Below, in pieces: positions 13,876 to 21,822 of a stretch of DNA of 26,184 bases. The notes under the pieces are model-generated. The model was not told where the DNA came from, searched no databases, and saw nothing but the letters and a program-made list of their open reading frames with translations. Within the stretch, counting starts at the first letter, position 1, and each line of letters opens with the position of its first letter. Made by a program: the position numbers and the translations under genes. The DNA is from Candidatus Shapirobacteria bacterium (GTDB taxonomy: Bacteria; Patescibacteriota; Microgenomatia; UBA12405). The DNA lies in contig DPKG01000006.1 in assembly GCA_003542615.1 (NCBI GenBank), positions 10,713 to 36,896 of the forward strand, given 5' to 3'.

Positions 13876-16669
13876 CCTTAAGGATTTTCAGTTGGTCGGA
13901 TTTTTCAATCGAAACGGCCAGAGTTTTTTCCAGTAATTCCTGTTGATATTTTTCAGGCCAGTTGGGGGCAAAAATTTTTATTTTGTCGTTTAAATTTAAA
14001 TTTTGTTCCTTACGAAGTACCTGAATGGATCTAGCCAAATCCCGATATTCACCTTCTTCAATCAGCTGAGGAGAAAGCTTGGTGTCGAGAACAACTTCCA
14101 AAATATCTGAATTCGATTTTTGCCAGTCAATATTTTTGACATTGGTTTCGTCTTTGAGGATATCTTCAATCTGGGAAGGAAGAGATGGTTTATTGGATTT
14201 GATGGTTAAATTTGCCAGAGGTTGACGAACTTTAATTTGATTTTTTTGGCGTTGGGCGTGTGATAATTTGCAGATTTCCCGGGCAAATTCCATTTGTTCG
14301 TTTAGGGAAAGGTCGATAAGATTAGTGTCAGGATTTGGCCAATTTTGTAGATGAACTGATTGATTTGGATCGAATTTTTGATTACCGTTTAAATTTTGAA
14401 AAATGGTTTCGGAAAGAAACGGCATAAAAGGAGCAGTAAGGATAGATAGTTGTTTGAGACAAAAATAAAGTGTTTGATAATTGTCAAAACGATCTCGAGA
14501 GCGGCGAACATACCAGGTCGAGAAATCTTCAACAAATTTTTCGATAGCAGCGGTGGTTTTGGGAGTATCAAATTTTTCCAGATATTTGGTAGTTTTTGAA
14601 ATAGTTTCGTTAAGTCGGGAAAGTATCCAACGGTCAAGAATATTTGTAGGAGTGGGAATATTTGAATCAGGTTGCCAGGAATAATTGTTGGCGTGTTCTA
14701 TAAAAAAACGATAAGTATTCCAATAGATAAGGATAAAATTACGCTTTACATTGTCGGCGATGGAATAGCCAAAATTAACTGAATTGTGTGATTTTTGTTG
14801 ACAATATAGCCAACGCATAGCATCTGCCGACATTTTTTCGACGGCTTCATCATAAGGAATACCATTCTTTTTGGTTTTACTCATTCTTTCACCTTTTTCA
14901 TCTTTGACTTCGGAATGGGCAACTACGTTTAAATAAGGAGGAGAACTTTCGAGGGTGACGCTAAAAAAAAGCATGGAGTAAAACCAGAGTCTAACCTGTT
15001 CGATCATTTCCAGAACTAATTCAGCCGGGAACCATTTTTGCCAATATTTTTTATCGGAAAGATATTTGAGGGTGGAAAAAGGGACAACACCGGCGTCAAG
15101 CCAACAATCGCCGACATCGGGGATCCTTTTAACTTCTTGTCCACACTTAGGGCATTTGATAGTAATTTCGTCAATCCAGGGTCGATGAAGAGAGGGAAGT
15201 TTGTCTATAAGTTCCGGTTTTAATGTTAGGGATTTTAGTTCTTCTTTACTTCCGACAACGGTAAGTTGTTGGCATTTGTTACATTCGTAAAAAGGGAGGG
15301 AAAGACCGTAAAATCTTTTTCGGCTAATCATCCAATCTTCCATATTATCCAGCCAATTTTGCATTCTTCGACCGACATATTTGGGATGCCAATTTACTTT
15401 TTGAGCAGTTTCTTTTAATCTGGGTCTGATATCATCGGATTTGATGTACCAACTGTCTTCAAGACGAAAGAGACATTTTGTTTTACATCGCCAACAATGG
15501 GGGTAACGATGGGTAATAGATTCGGTTTTAAACAATACATTTTTTTTGGTAAGATAGTCAAAAACAATTGGTGAGACGTCATGGGCATATTTGCCAGAAA
15601 GATCACCGTAATCATTTAAGAAATGGCCGGTTTCATCTAGTGGGGCGATCATATCAACACCAAGTTTTTGGCCTAGTTCAAAATCTTCCTGACCACATCC
15701 CGGAGCGATATGAACGACACCAGTACCTTCGATTGGATCAACCTGGTCCCATTCTACAATAAAATGATTAACTTCCTTTTGGGCGGGTATATCGAATAAT
15801 GATTTATATTTGAGTCCGAGAAGAGTTTTGGGGTTGATAGGTTGGTAATTTGTTAATCCAAGTCTGTCGGCTGCCAGTTTGGCCAGATATAGGAATTTGT
15901 CGTTATATTTGGCTTTAACATATTCAAATTCAGGATTTATGGCAAGTAAGACATTGGCCGAGAGGGTCCAGGGAGTGGTAGTCCAAGCGAGGACATATTC
16001 GTTGGATTTGTCGGATAGTTCAAACATTAAATAAACCGAGGTATCGGTAATTTCTTTATAACCATCGGCTTGTTCGTGTTGGGAAAGTCCGGTTTCGCAA
16101 CGGGGACACCAGGTGGTGGCGGATTTACGTTTGGATAACCATCCTTTTTGCCAAATTATTTTGAGAAAATGCCAAATATAAAGATTGTTATTTTCCGAAT
16201 TAGTGTAATATGAATTTTCCCAATCCATAAACATGCCCAATCTTTTTGACTGTTCGGTTTGGAGGGCGGAAAATTTATTGACACGAGCCAAACAAGAATT
16301 GGTAAATTTGTCCAAACCATAATTTTGGATATCTTTTTTTGAATTAAATCCTGCTTCTTTTTCAACTTCAACTTCGACCCAGAGCCCCTGACAATCAAAT
16401 CCGTTTTGAAATCTTTGTTCATATCCTTGGGCATTTTTAAATCTTTGAAATACGTCTTTCAGAGTTCTTCCACGGGCGTGGTGGACACCCATTGAACCGT
16501 TGGCGGTAATTGGTCCATCGATAAAAGAAAAATTTTTATCGGAGGTTTTATTTTTTTGAAGATATTTGGAAATTACGTCTTGATCGTACCACCAGGATTT
16601 AATCTTATTTTCATTTTCGATAAAGTCAAATTGAGCAGGCACAGTTTGAAAATATTTTTTTTGAGTCAT
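13868..16669 (-). CDS. ileS: Isoleucyl-tRNA synthetase
   Basis: A 933-residue class I synthetase. The HIGH-type signature is at about residue 60 but reads GVHHARG, a variant of HxGH. KMSKS reads GERMSKTKKNG at about residues 592-602. The editing domain shows EGTGVVHIAPGCGQEDFELG, with a following GVDMIAPLDETG. Cys pairs (CPRC; CRWCKTKC-like; CNKC; CPKCG) suggest inserted zinc sites. WFYSMLFFSVTL and the DVGDCWLDAG segment place it in the Ile/Val/Leu group, and the editing segment favours Ile. It is shorter than many bacterial IleRS proteins. It is preceded by a terminator-like leader and overlaps rodA at its end by 8 bases. Confidence 0.9.
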   Translation of the reverse strand: MTQKKYFQTVPAQFDFIENENKIKSWWYDQDVISKYLQKNKTSDKNFSFIDGPITANGSMGVHHARGRTLKDVFQRFKNAQGYEQRFQNGFDCQGLWVEVEVEKEAGFNSKKDIQNYGLDKFTNSCLARVNKFSALQTEQSKRLGMFMDWENSYYTNSENNNLYIWHFLKIIWQKGWLSKRKSATTWCPRCETGLSQHEQADGYKEITDTSVYLMFELSDKSNEYVLAWTTTPWTLSANVLLAINPEFEYVKAKYNDKFLYLAKLAADRLGLTNYQPINPKTLLGLKYKSLFDIPAQKEVNHFIVEWDQVDPIEGTGVVHIAPGCGQEDFELGQKLGVDMIAPLDETGHFLNDYGDLSGKYAHDVSPIVFDYLTKKNVLFKTESITHRYPHCWRCKTKCLFRLEDSWYIKSDDIRPRLKETAQKVNWHPKYVGRRMQNWLDNMEDWMISRKRFYGLSLPFYECNKCQQLTVVGSKEELKSLTLKPELIDKLPSLHRPWIDEITIKCPKCGQEVKRIPDVGDCWLDAGVVPFSTLKYLSDKKYWQKWFPAELVLEMIEQVRLWFYSMLFFSVTLESSPPYLNVVAHSEVKDEKGERMSKTKKNGIPYDEAVEKMSADAMRWLYCQQKSHNSVNFGYSIADNVKRNFILIYWNTYRFFIEHANNYSWQPDSNIPTPTNILDRWILSRLNETISKTTKYLEKFDTPKTTAAIEKFVEDFSTWYVRRSRDRFDNYQTLYFCLKQLSILTAPFMPFLSETIFQNLNGNQKFDPNQSVHLQNWPNPDTNLIDLSLNEQMEFAREICKLSHAQRQKNQIKVRQPLANLTIKSNKPSLPSQIEDILKDETNVKNIDWQKSNSDILEVVLDTKLSPQLIEEGEYRDLARSIQVLRKEQNLNLNDKIKIFAPNWPEKYQQELLEKTLAVSIEKSDQLKILKDD

Positions 16670-16687
16670 TTTTTGTAGTTTTAATAA

Positions 16688-16712
16688 AAAAATCCTTCGA
16701 AGAAGGATTTTT
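16688..16712 (-). terminator. Intrinsic terminator between ftsZ and ileS
   Basis: An 11-bp perfect stem (AAAAATCCTTC/GAAGGATTTTT) with a 3-base loop is followed on the minus strand by a run of seven T residues counting the stem's end. It would end transcripts coming from the dcw operon just before ileS, or act as an attenuator of ileS. The plus strand carries only five T residues after the stem. Confidence 0.85.
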
Positions 16713-16717
16713 GGTAG

Positions 16718-16750
16718 GCTCCGATATCTCCAAAATGGAGAATGCGGAGC
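16718..16750 (-). ncRNA. Structured RNA hairpin upstream of the terminator
   Basis: On the minus strand GCTCCG pairs with CGGAGC (outer 6 bp) and TCTCC pairs with GGAGA (inner 5 bp) around an ATTTT loop, with a symmetric 3x3 internal loop between the stems. It sits 6-7 bases before the terminator stem. A TATAAT lies about 45 bases further upstream (16796-16801). It could be a 3' UTR element, a leader/attenuator of ileS or a short independent RNA. No T-box consensus (TGGNACC) was found. Confidence 0.45.
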
Positions 16751-16795
16751 TATTTAATAATTATGTTGAATGAAGTAAGGTACATTATTTGATGT

Positions 16796-16801
16796 ATTAT
16801 A
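16796..16801 (-). promoter_or_regulatory. -10-like TATAAT in the ftsZ-ileS gap
   Basis: A perfect TATAAT on the minus strand, 18 bases after the ftsZ stop. The -35 at 17 bp (AATAAA) is poor. If real, the transcript would start near 16789 and carry the hairpin and terminator before ileS. Confidence 0.35.
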
Positions 16802-16819
16802 CAATAATATTTTTGGTTT

Positions 16820-18007
16820 TTATTTTTTATTTTTTCGCATAAAAGCCGGAATGTCGAATTCGTCGACAATATCGACGCCGGCAGGAAGTTCGTTTTCGTC
16901 TAAGTATTGGTCAATATCGAGATTGTTGTCTTTTGGGGGATCTTTTTTAAAATCATTTTCATCTTCATCATCATTAATTTTTATAAGAGAAGGTTTTGGG
17001 GTGTTGAAATATATGGGTTTGACGGTAGATGAAAAAATTCTGGAATGATTAGGGTCGAAACCAGTGGCGATGACAGAGATTTTGATAGTACCTTTGATGT
17101 TGTGATCGATATTAGCGCCAAAAATTATATTACAGTCAGGTGAAGTTTTTTCGGTGATGGCTTGAGCGGCAGTTTCTATTTCGGCCATGGTGAGATCGGG
17201 ACCTCCGGTAATATTGATCAATACTCCCCTGGCTCCTTCTATATTGACCTCAACAAGCGGTGAAGCGATAGCGGATTCGACAGCTTCTTGAACACGATTT
17301 TCACCCTCAGCTTCGCCTACTCCCATAAGAGCTGATCCGGCATTACTCATAATGCTTTTGATATCAGCAAAATCAAGATTAATGAGTCCGGGGATGGTAA
17401 TCAGATCAGAGATGGCTTTGGTACCCTTGTTGAGGACGGAATCGGCTATTTTGAAGGCTTCAAGGAGGGTGGCTTGATTATTAACGACATCCATTACTTT
17501 TTGATTAGGAATGACTACAAGAGTGTCTACGTTGTTTCGAAGAAGAGATATTCCTTCTTCGGCGTTGGTCATACGACGGGTGCCTTCGAATAAAAATGGT
17601 TTGGTAACTACCGCAATGGTAAGAATACCTAATTCTTTTTTGGCGATTTCAGCAATAATTGGAGCAGCTCCGGTACAAGTACCACCACCCATTCCTCCGG
17701 TAATGAAAACCATATCAGTTCCGGTTAAGATTTCTTTAATTTTTTCTCTTGATTCTTCAGCGGCGTTTTGACCTATTTGTGGGTTGCCTCCGGCACCTAA
17801 GCCTTTGGTTAGCTTATCCCCTATCTGAATTTTAATTGGGGCAAGAGAATTTAGAAGAGCTTGAGAATCAGTGTTGATGGCGACAAAATCGACCCCGTTG
17901 ATACTGTCCTCAGATATCATGGAATTTACCGCATTATTTCCTCCACCTCCAACACCGAGAACTTTAATCTTGGCAAATTGTCCGGACATTGTTTTAATTA
18001 ATCCCAT
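16820..18007 (-). CDS. ftsZ: Cell-division GTPase FtsZ
   Basis: A 395-residue tubulin homologue that forms the division ring. The N-terminal GVGGGGNNAVNSM, INTDSQAL, the T4 region ITGGMGGGTCTGAAP, NKGTKAISDLIT and DFADIKSIM are present. The acidic linker ends in a C-terminal peptide, FDIPAFMRKNKK, that matches the FtsA-binding DIPAFxRK tail. The tubulin signature normally reads GGGTGTG; here residue 111 is Cys (GGGTCTG). Length is normal. It is the last gene of the dcw operon, 41 bases after ftsA, followed by the hairpin and terminator. Confidence 0.96.
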   Translation of the reverse strand: MGLIKTMSGQFAKIKVLGVGGGGNNAVNSMISEDSINGVDFVAINTDSQALLNSLAPIKIQIGDKLTKGLGAGGNPQIGQNAAEESREKIKEILTGTDMVFITGGMGGGTCTGAAPIIAEIAKKELGILTIAVVTKPFLFEGTRRMTNAEEGISLLRNNVDTLVVIPNQKVMDVVNNQATLLEAFKIADSVLNKGTKAISDLITIPGLINLDFADIKSIMSNAGSALMGVGEAEGENRVQEAVESAIASPLVEVNIEGARGVLINITGGPDLTMAEIETAAQAITEKTSPDCNIIFGANIDHNIKGTIKISVIATGFDPNHSRIFSSTVKPIYFNTPKPSLIKINDDEDENDFKKDPPKDNNLDIDQYLDENELPAGVDIVDEFDIPAFMRKNKK

Positions 18008-18048
18008 AGGTTGGTGGTGAATTAAATCGGCTTGTGAAAGTAATTTAA

Positions 18049-19299
18049 TTAAGGAAGCAGTGGTTCAATCAAATTTTTAAATTTTCCAATTATACCGTTT
18101 AAGGAAATTTTTGATTTTTTAGTTGATCCAAACGATGCCTTTGGATTTTGTTTTAGGCCATACATTAATAGACCAACAGAACTACTGTAGGCAGGATTTA
18201 GTATATCATCTACAAGACCACCGATTTTTGGAGGGGTAGAAATTCGGAGAGGTAGCGGAATGACGTTTGAACTAATTTCTTTGACATTGACTGTAAGAGC
18301 ACCACCTCCGGTTAGTACTATTCCGGCAGGAATGGTTGATTCAAAACCACTATTAACTATTTCGTTGTTGATTAGGGCAAATATTTCTTCCAATCGTGGT
18401 TTGATAATGCCGCTGACAGCTGTTTGAAGTGAAAGTTTTCTTTTGTCATCGGTAGCCAGTCCAAATTGAGACATATCAACCTCGTCTTCAAATTTTTTAT
18501 TTTCAATTATTTTGACGAGTTTGAGTTTGATTTTTTCGGCATCTTCCAGGGAAAGTCTAAGACCAATAGCTAAATCATTGGTTACATTAGTGGCTCCGAT
18601 AGGGATAACAAAAGAGTAACAAGGTGACCCCTCGTTAAAAATGGTTAGGGTGGTGTAGGATCCTCCGATATCCACAAGAGCAACTCCAAGTTCTTTTTCG
18701 GTTTCAGTAAGGGCGGATAAGGCGGTAGAAAGTCCGGAGTATACCAGAGACTGAACGTTAATGCCGATTTCTTCAAAACATTTGTAGAGATTTTTGAGAG
18801 CTGGTGTAGAGGCAATGATGATATGAGCTTCAACTTCAAGTCGAATACCTGTCATTCCAATCGGATCGATGACTCCCTCCTGGCCATCTACAGTAAATTT
18901 TCTTGGTATTACGTGGATAATTTCTTTTCCTACAGGAATGGATATGGCTTTGGCTGCTTCAATAACTCTATCAATGTCGGTTGGAGAAATTTCGCTGTTG
19001 GGATTGCTGATAGCTACAACTCCCTGGGAATTTAGAGACTGAATGTGGGGTGCAGCCAAAGAAACGATAGCATTATTGATTTGAAAACCTGCCATTCTTT
19101 CGGCAGCTTCGACACTTTGGATTATTGTTTGAGTGGCCTGGTCGAGATTAATAATTTGACCTTTTCTGAAACCGAGAGATGGTACGGCGGAGACAGCGAT
19201 AATGTTAAAGCGATCTTCATCTTCAAAGTATTGTCCAACAATGGTGGTTACTTTACTTGATCCGATATCGATTCCATTAATTATTTTTGAGTGTGGCAT
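18049..19299 (-). CDS. ftsA: Cell-division protein FtsA
   Basis: A 416-residue actin-fold ATPase that tethers FtsZ filaments to the membrane. The phosphate-1 motif NGIDIGSSKVTTIVG, phosphate-2 VALVDIGGSYTTLTIF and adenosine motif GIVLTGGGALTV are present. The family-specific 1C-domain residues follow phosphate 1 (RKGQIINLDQATQTIIQSVE). The last ~17 residues (NGIIGKFKNLIEPLLP) make an amphipathic helix, the expected membrane-targeting tail. It overlaps the short FtsQ-like gene by 23 bases and precedes ftsZ by 41 bases, the standard dcw order. Confidence 0.95.
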   Translation of the reverse strand: MPHSKIINGIDIGSSKVTTIVGQYFEDEDRFNIIAVSAVPSLGFRKGQIINLDQATQTIIQSVEAAERMAGFQINNAIVSLAAPHIQSLNSQGVVAISNPNSEISPTDIDRVIEAAKAISIPVGKEIIHVIPRKFTVDGQEGVIDPIGMTGIRLEVEAHIIIASTPALKNLYKCFEEIGINVQSLVYSGLSTALSALTETEKELGVALVDIGGSYTTLTIFNEGSPCYSFVIPIGATNVTNDLAIGLRLSLEDAEKIKLKLVKIIENKKFEDEVDMSQFGLATDDKRKLSLQTAVSGIIKPRLEEIFALINNEIVNSGFESTIPAGIVLTGGGALTVNVKEISSNVIPLPLRISTPPKIGGLVDDILNPAYSSSVGLLMYGLKQNPKASFGSTKKSKISLNGIIGKFKNLIEPLLP

Positions 19300-19666
19300 A
19301 GGGGTGGTTTAAACTTAAATCGACAAGATAAACATATTTATCATTTATTGTAGCGATTTTGAATATTTGTTGTAAGGTGGTAGTTTGAAGAATTGGATCT
19401 TTTTGAGTGGAAAAAATTATTTTGGTTGGTGGGGAATTTTTTTGAGAAATTATGAATTCCACTTGTTGGGAATCGTTTTTGAAGGTGATTGGAGAAGCAA
19501 GCGGTATTTGGTTTTTTTGAATGGCGAAGTTTAAATTTTTAAAAAATTCATTTTTTGCTGAGCTGGGGTTAAGATATGATTCGGATTGGATAGAATATAG
19601 ATAAACAGACATTGATACTAAAAGTATAGCAACTAGCGAATAAAATAATATTTTAGATAGTTTCAT
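19277..19666 (-). CDS. Short bitopic membrane protein at the ftsQ position (minimal FtsQ/DivIB-like?)
   Basis: A 129-residue protein with a short cytoplasmic N-terminus, one membrane segment (about residues 7-26) and about 100 residues outside. The end, NDKYVYLVDLSLNHPYATLKNN, recalls the closing beta strands of the FtsQ/DivIB beta domain (x-Y-x-D-L-x-...-A-x-x-K). Its place between murG and ftsA is where ftsQ lies in other bacteria. It is only about half the usual length (250-280), and there is no room for a full POTRA domain. Overlaps of 14 bases with murG and 23 with ftsA suggest coupled translation. The assignment rests on position and topology more than on sequence. Confidence 0.5.
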   Translation of the reverse strand: MKLSKILFYSLVAILLVSMSVYLYSIQSESYLNPSSAKNEFFKNLNFAIQKNQIPLASPITFKNDSQQVEFIISQKNSPPTKIIFSTQKDPILQTTTLQQIFKIATINDKYVYLVDLSLNHPYATLKNN

Positions 19667-20735
19667 GGATTAGTTTAAGGAGTTTTGTGTTTTGAGTGTA
19701 TTTGGGAAGATTAGAAGATGGGGTGGTGGGAGTTTTGATTAGATTTGTTAAATTGGTAAGCAGTTTGTCGGGTGTCAAGTTTTTGTCGGGGATGATTATT
19801 GTTTGAAGAGGTAATTTTTCTTTTGTCCAGATCGCATTTAAATCCTGTTCGTATTGTTGACTATGAGGTAAAGGAATTAGGATGGATTTTTTGTTTAAAG
19901 CGACAATTTCCTGACAGGTGTTGGCACCGGCCCGGCTGATAATTAGAGAGCTGTTGTTGAGCACCCATCCGATATCTTTCAGATTTATATAAACGGTTGG
20001 GTAGTAATTTTTAAATTGATTGGTAGTTTTGGAAATTTCTAAATAATCTAATTTTCCGGTTTGGTGGACTATGGTATATGGTTTTAGTTTGGGTAATAAT
20101 TTGACTAAAGTTTGGTTAATTGAATGGGAACCCTGGTTGCCTCCGGTAACGTAAATTAGGGGGGAGTTTTTTATGATTGAATTAAGGGATTTAAAATTTG
20201 TAGTAGACGTTTTAAAAATTTCTGAACGCAAAAGATTGCCAGTAATATGGACTTTATTTTTGAATTTTTGAAAATGAGCAGAGGCTTGATTAAATGATAA
20301 GGCTATTTTTTGGCAAAAATAGCTATTAATTTTGGTGGCGAGGCTTGGGGTTAGTGTTTGTTCGTGGGTGATGGAGGGTATTTTAAAAATAGCAGATGTA
20401 AAAATTACCGGGAAAGAAGTATATCCGCCAAAAGAAACTACAATATCGGGATTGATAGTTTTTATTAATTTGATTGATTTAAAAATTGCAGAAAAAATTT
20501 TTGGGATACCGGTAAGAGTGTTTATCAACCAGCGTCGGTCCAGTTTACCTGATTCGAGGTTATAGTAGCGATCCCCTACCAGAGGGATTATTGAATTTTT
20601 TATATGAGTTTCGGTGGGAAATTCATGGGAAATGTAATAAATTTGCCATTGATATTTAGTATCCGTGTTTAATTGTTTGATTAGTTCGATGGCCGGGGTA
20701 TGATGGTTGCCGGTGATGATTATTTTTTTATTCAT
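19653..20735 (-). CDS. murG: MurG: UDP-GlcNAc transferase making lipid II
   Basis: A 360-residue GT-B enzyme that adds GlcNAc to lipid I on the inner membrane face. Family motifs in order: DIVVSFGGYTSFPVIF, THEQ, GNLLRSEIF, the second glycine loop TGGNQGSHSINQTL, and SRAGANTCQEIVA with following PHSQQYEQDLNA. The first loop, normally GGTGGHxxPA, reads TGNHHTPA, so several glycines are missing while His and PA remain. It starts one base after ftsW stops and overlaps the FtsQ-like gene by 14 bases. No murC, murB or ddl is found downstream as in many dcw clusters. Confidence 0.9.
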   Translation of the reverse strand: MNKKIIITGNHHTPAIELIKQLNTDTKYQWQIYYISHEFPTETHIKNSIIPLVGDRYYNLESGKLDRRWLINTLTGIPKIFSAIFKSIKLIKTINPDIVVSFGGYTSFPVIFTSAIFKIPSITHEQTLTPSLATKINSYFCQKIALSFNQASAHFQKFKNKVHITGNLLRSEIFKTSTTNFKSLNSIIKNSPLIYVTGGNQGSHSINQTLVKLLPKLKPYTIVHQTGKLDYLEISKTTNQFKNYYPTVYINLKDIGWVLNNSSLIISRAGANTCQEIVALNKKSILIPLPHSQQYEQDLNAIWTKEKLPLQTIIIPDKNLTPDKLLTNLTNLIKTPTTPSSNLPKYTQNTKLLKLIHETI

Positions 20736-20736
20736 T

Positions 20737-21822
20737 TTATTGATTATGTCTATAAATATTATTGACCAAACCCATGCCAGTTAAAAGCATTAATAGCGAA
20801 GAGCCTCCATAAGAGATAAAAGGTAAAGGCACTCCGGTTAGCGGGATAACATTGGCTATGGCAGAAATATTGATCAAACTTTGGTAAGAAATCCAAGAGG
20901 CAATACCGGCAACAATCAGTTGCTGACTGGGATCTTTGGATTGACGGGATACCCTGAAAATATTGTAAACCAGAAATACATATAAGGAAATAATAATAGT
21001 AATCCCAATAAACCCAAGTTCTTCTCCGATAATTGCCAGAATGGAATCAGTTGTAAGTTGGGGTAAAAATTGATATTTTTGGACGGAGTTGCCAAAACCC
21101 TTACCAAAAATTCCTCCAGAGGCCAGACTTAAAACTATTTGATTTGAATGGTAAGACGAGGTTAAAGTATCATTTTGAGGATTGAGAAGAGTGTCGAGTC
21201 TGGCTTGACGATATGGCGAGACAAAGATCAGAAGAACACTAAGTAATACTCCGATAAGACAGGTAAGCATTAGAGAGATTATTTCTCCACCGGATAAATA
21301 ATAAATAGTTAAAACTATTGAAGCAGTCAGAACAGCGGTACTTAAATTGGGTTCAAGGATGATTAATATAAGAGCCGGACTTAGTGAATAAATTAAACTT
21401 TTCAAATTTTGTTTGTTTGATTTTGAAAAAAGAAATGAAAAATAAATTATGGCTATTAATTTGAAACTTTCTGAAGGTTGAAAAGAAAAAATTCCTAGTG
21501 ACAGCCAACGTCTGGCTCCAAGGACGGTATTCCCAATTCCGGGAATTAATACCAGTATCAGGGTAGCTATTGATATTAGAAATAAATAAAAGGAGTATTT
21601 TTTTAAATAAGATAATTTAATTTTGGAGGTAATAATAAAAGATATTGTGCCGATAAATACCCAAAATAGTTGTTTTTTTATATAATAAAATTTGTCACCA
21701 AAGTTAATTTGAGCTTCGGAAAGTGAAGAGACTGAAATAAAAAGCAGACCAATAAAAATTAAAATATAAGTAATTATTAAAAAGGAAGCAATTCTGGGTT
21801 TGTTTTTGGTGGGTTTAGTCAT
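20737..21822 (-). CDS. ftsW: SEDS-family division glycosyltransferase FtsW
   Basis: A 361-residue polytopic protein. VLGARRWLSLGIFSFQPSES, EPNLSTA, the extracellular loop QIVLSLASGGIFGKGFGNS, KYQFLPQLTTDSILAIIGEELGF and GVPLPFISYGGSS are the SEDS signatures in order. LPQLTTDSIL and the position between an ATP-grasp gene and murG favour FtsW over RodA. With its class-B PBP partner (not in the window) it polymerises lipid II at the septum. Its start overlaps the ATP-grasp gene's end by 8 bases, so the upstream ligase and ftsW are probably translated together. Confidence 0.93.
   Translation of the reverse strand: MTKPTKNKPRIASFLIITYILIFIGLLFISVSSLSEAQINFGDKFYYIKKQLFWVFIGTISFIITSKIKLSYLKKYSFYLFLISIATLILVLIPGIGNTVLGARRWLSLGIFSFQPSESFKLIAIIYFSFLFSKSNKQNLKSLIYSLSPALILIILEPNLSTAVLTASIVLTIYYLSGGEIISLMLTCLIGVLLSVLLIFVSPYRQARLDTLLNPQNDTLTSSYHSNQIVLSLASGGIFGKGFGNSVQKYQFLPQLTTDSILAIIGEELGFIGITIIISLYVFLVYNIFRVSRQSKDPSQQLIVAGIASWISYQSLINISAIANVIPLTGVPLPFISYGGSSLLMLLTGMGLVNNIYRHNQ

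Noticed and set aside
16670..16819. T-box riboswitch controlling ileS
   Set aside because: The terminator and an upstream hairpin are in the right place, but there is no TGGNACC antiterminator sequence and the gap is too short for a normal Stem I and specifier loop.
20332..20565. Plus-strand open frame of 77 codons inside murG
   Set aside because: It is antisense to a gene with clear conserved motifs and shows no family match; similar antisense frames in ileS, ftsZ, ftsA, parB and lepB were rejected for the same reason.
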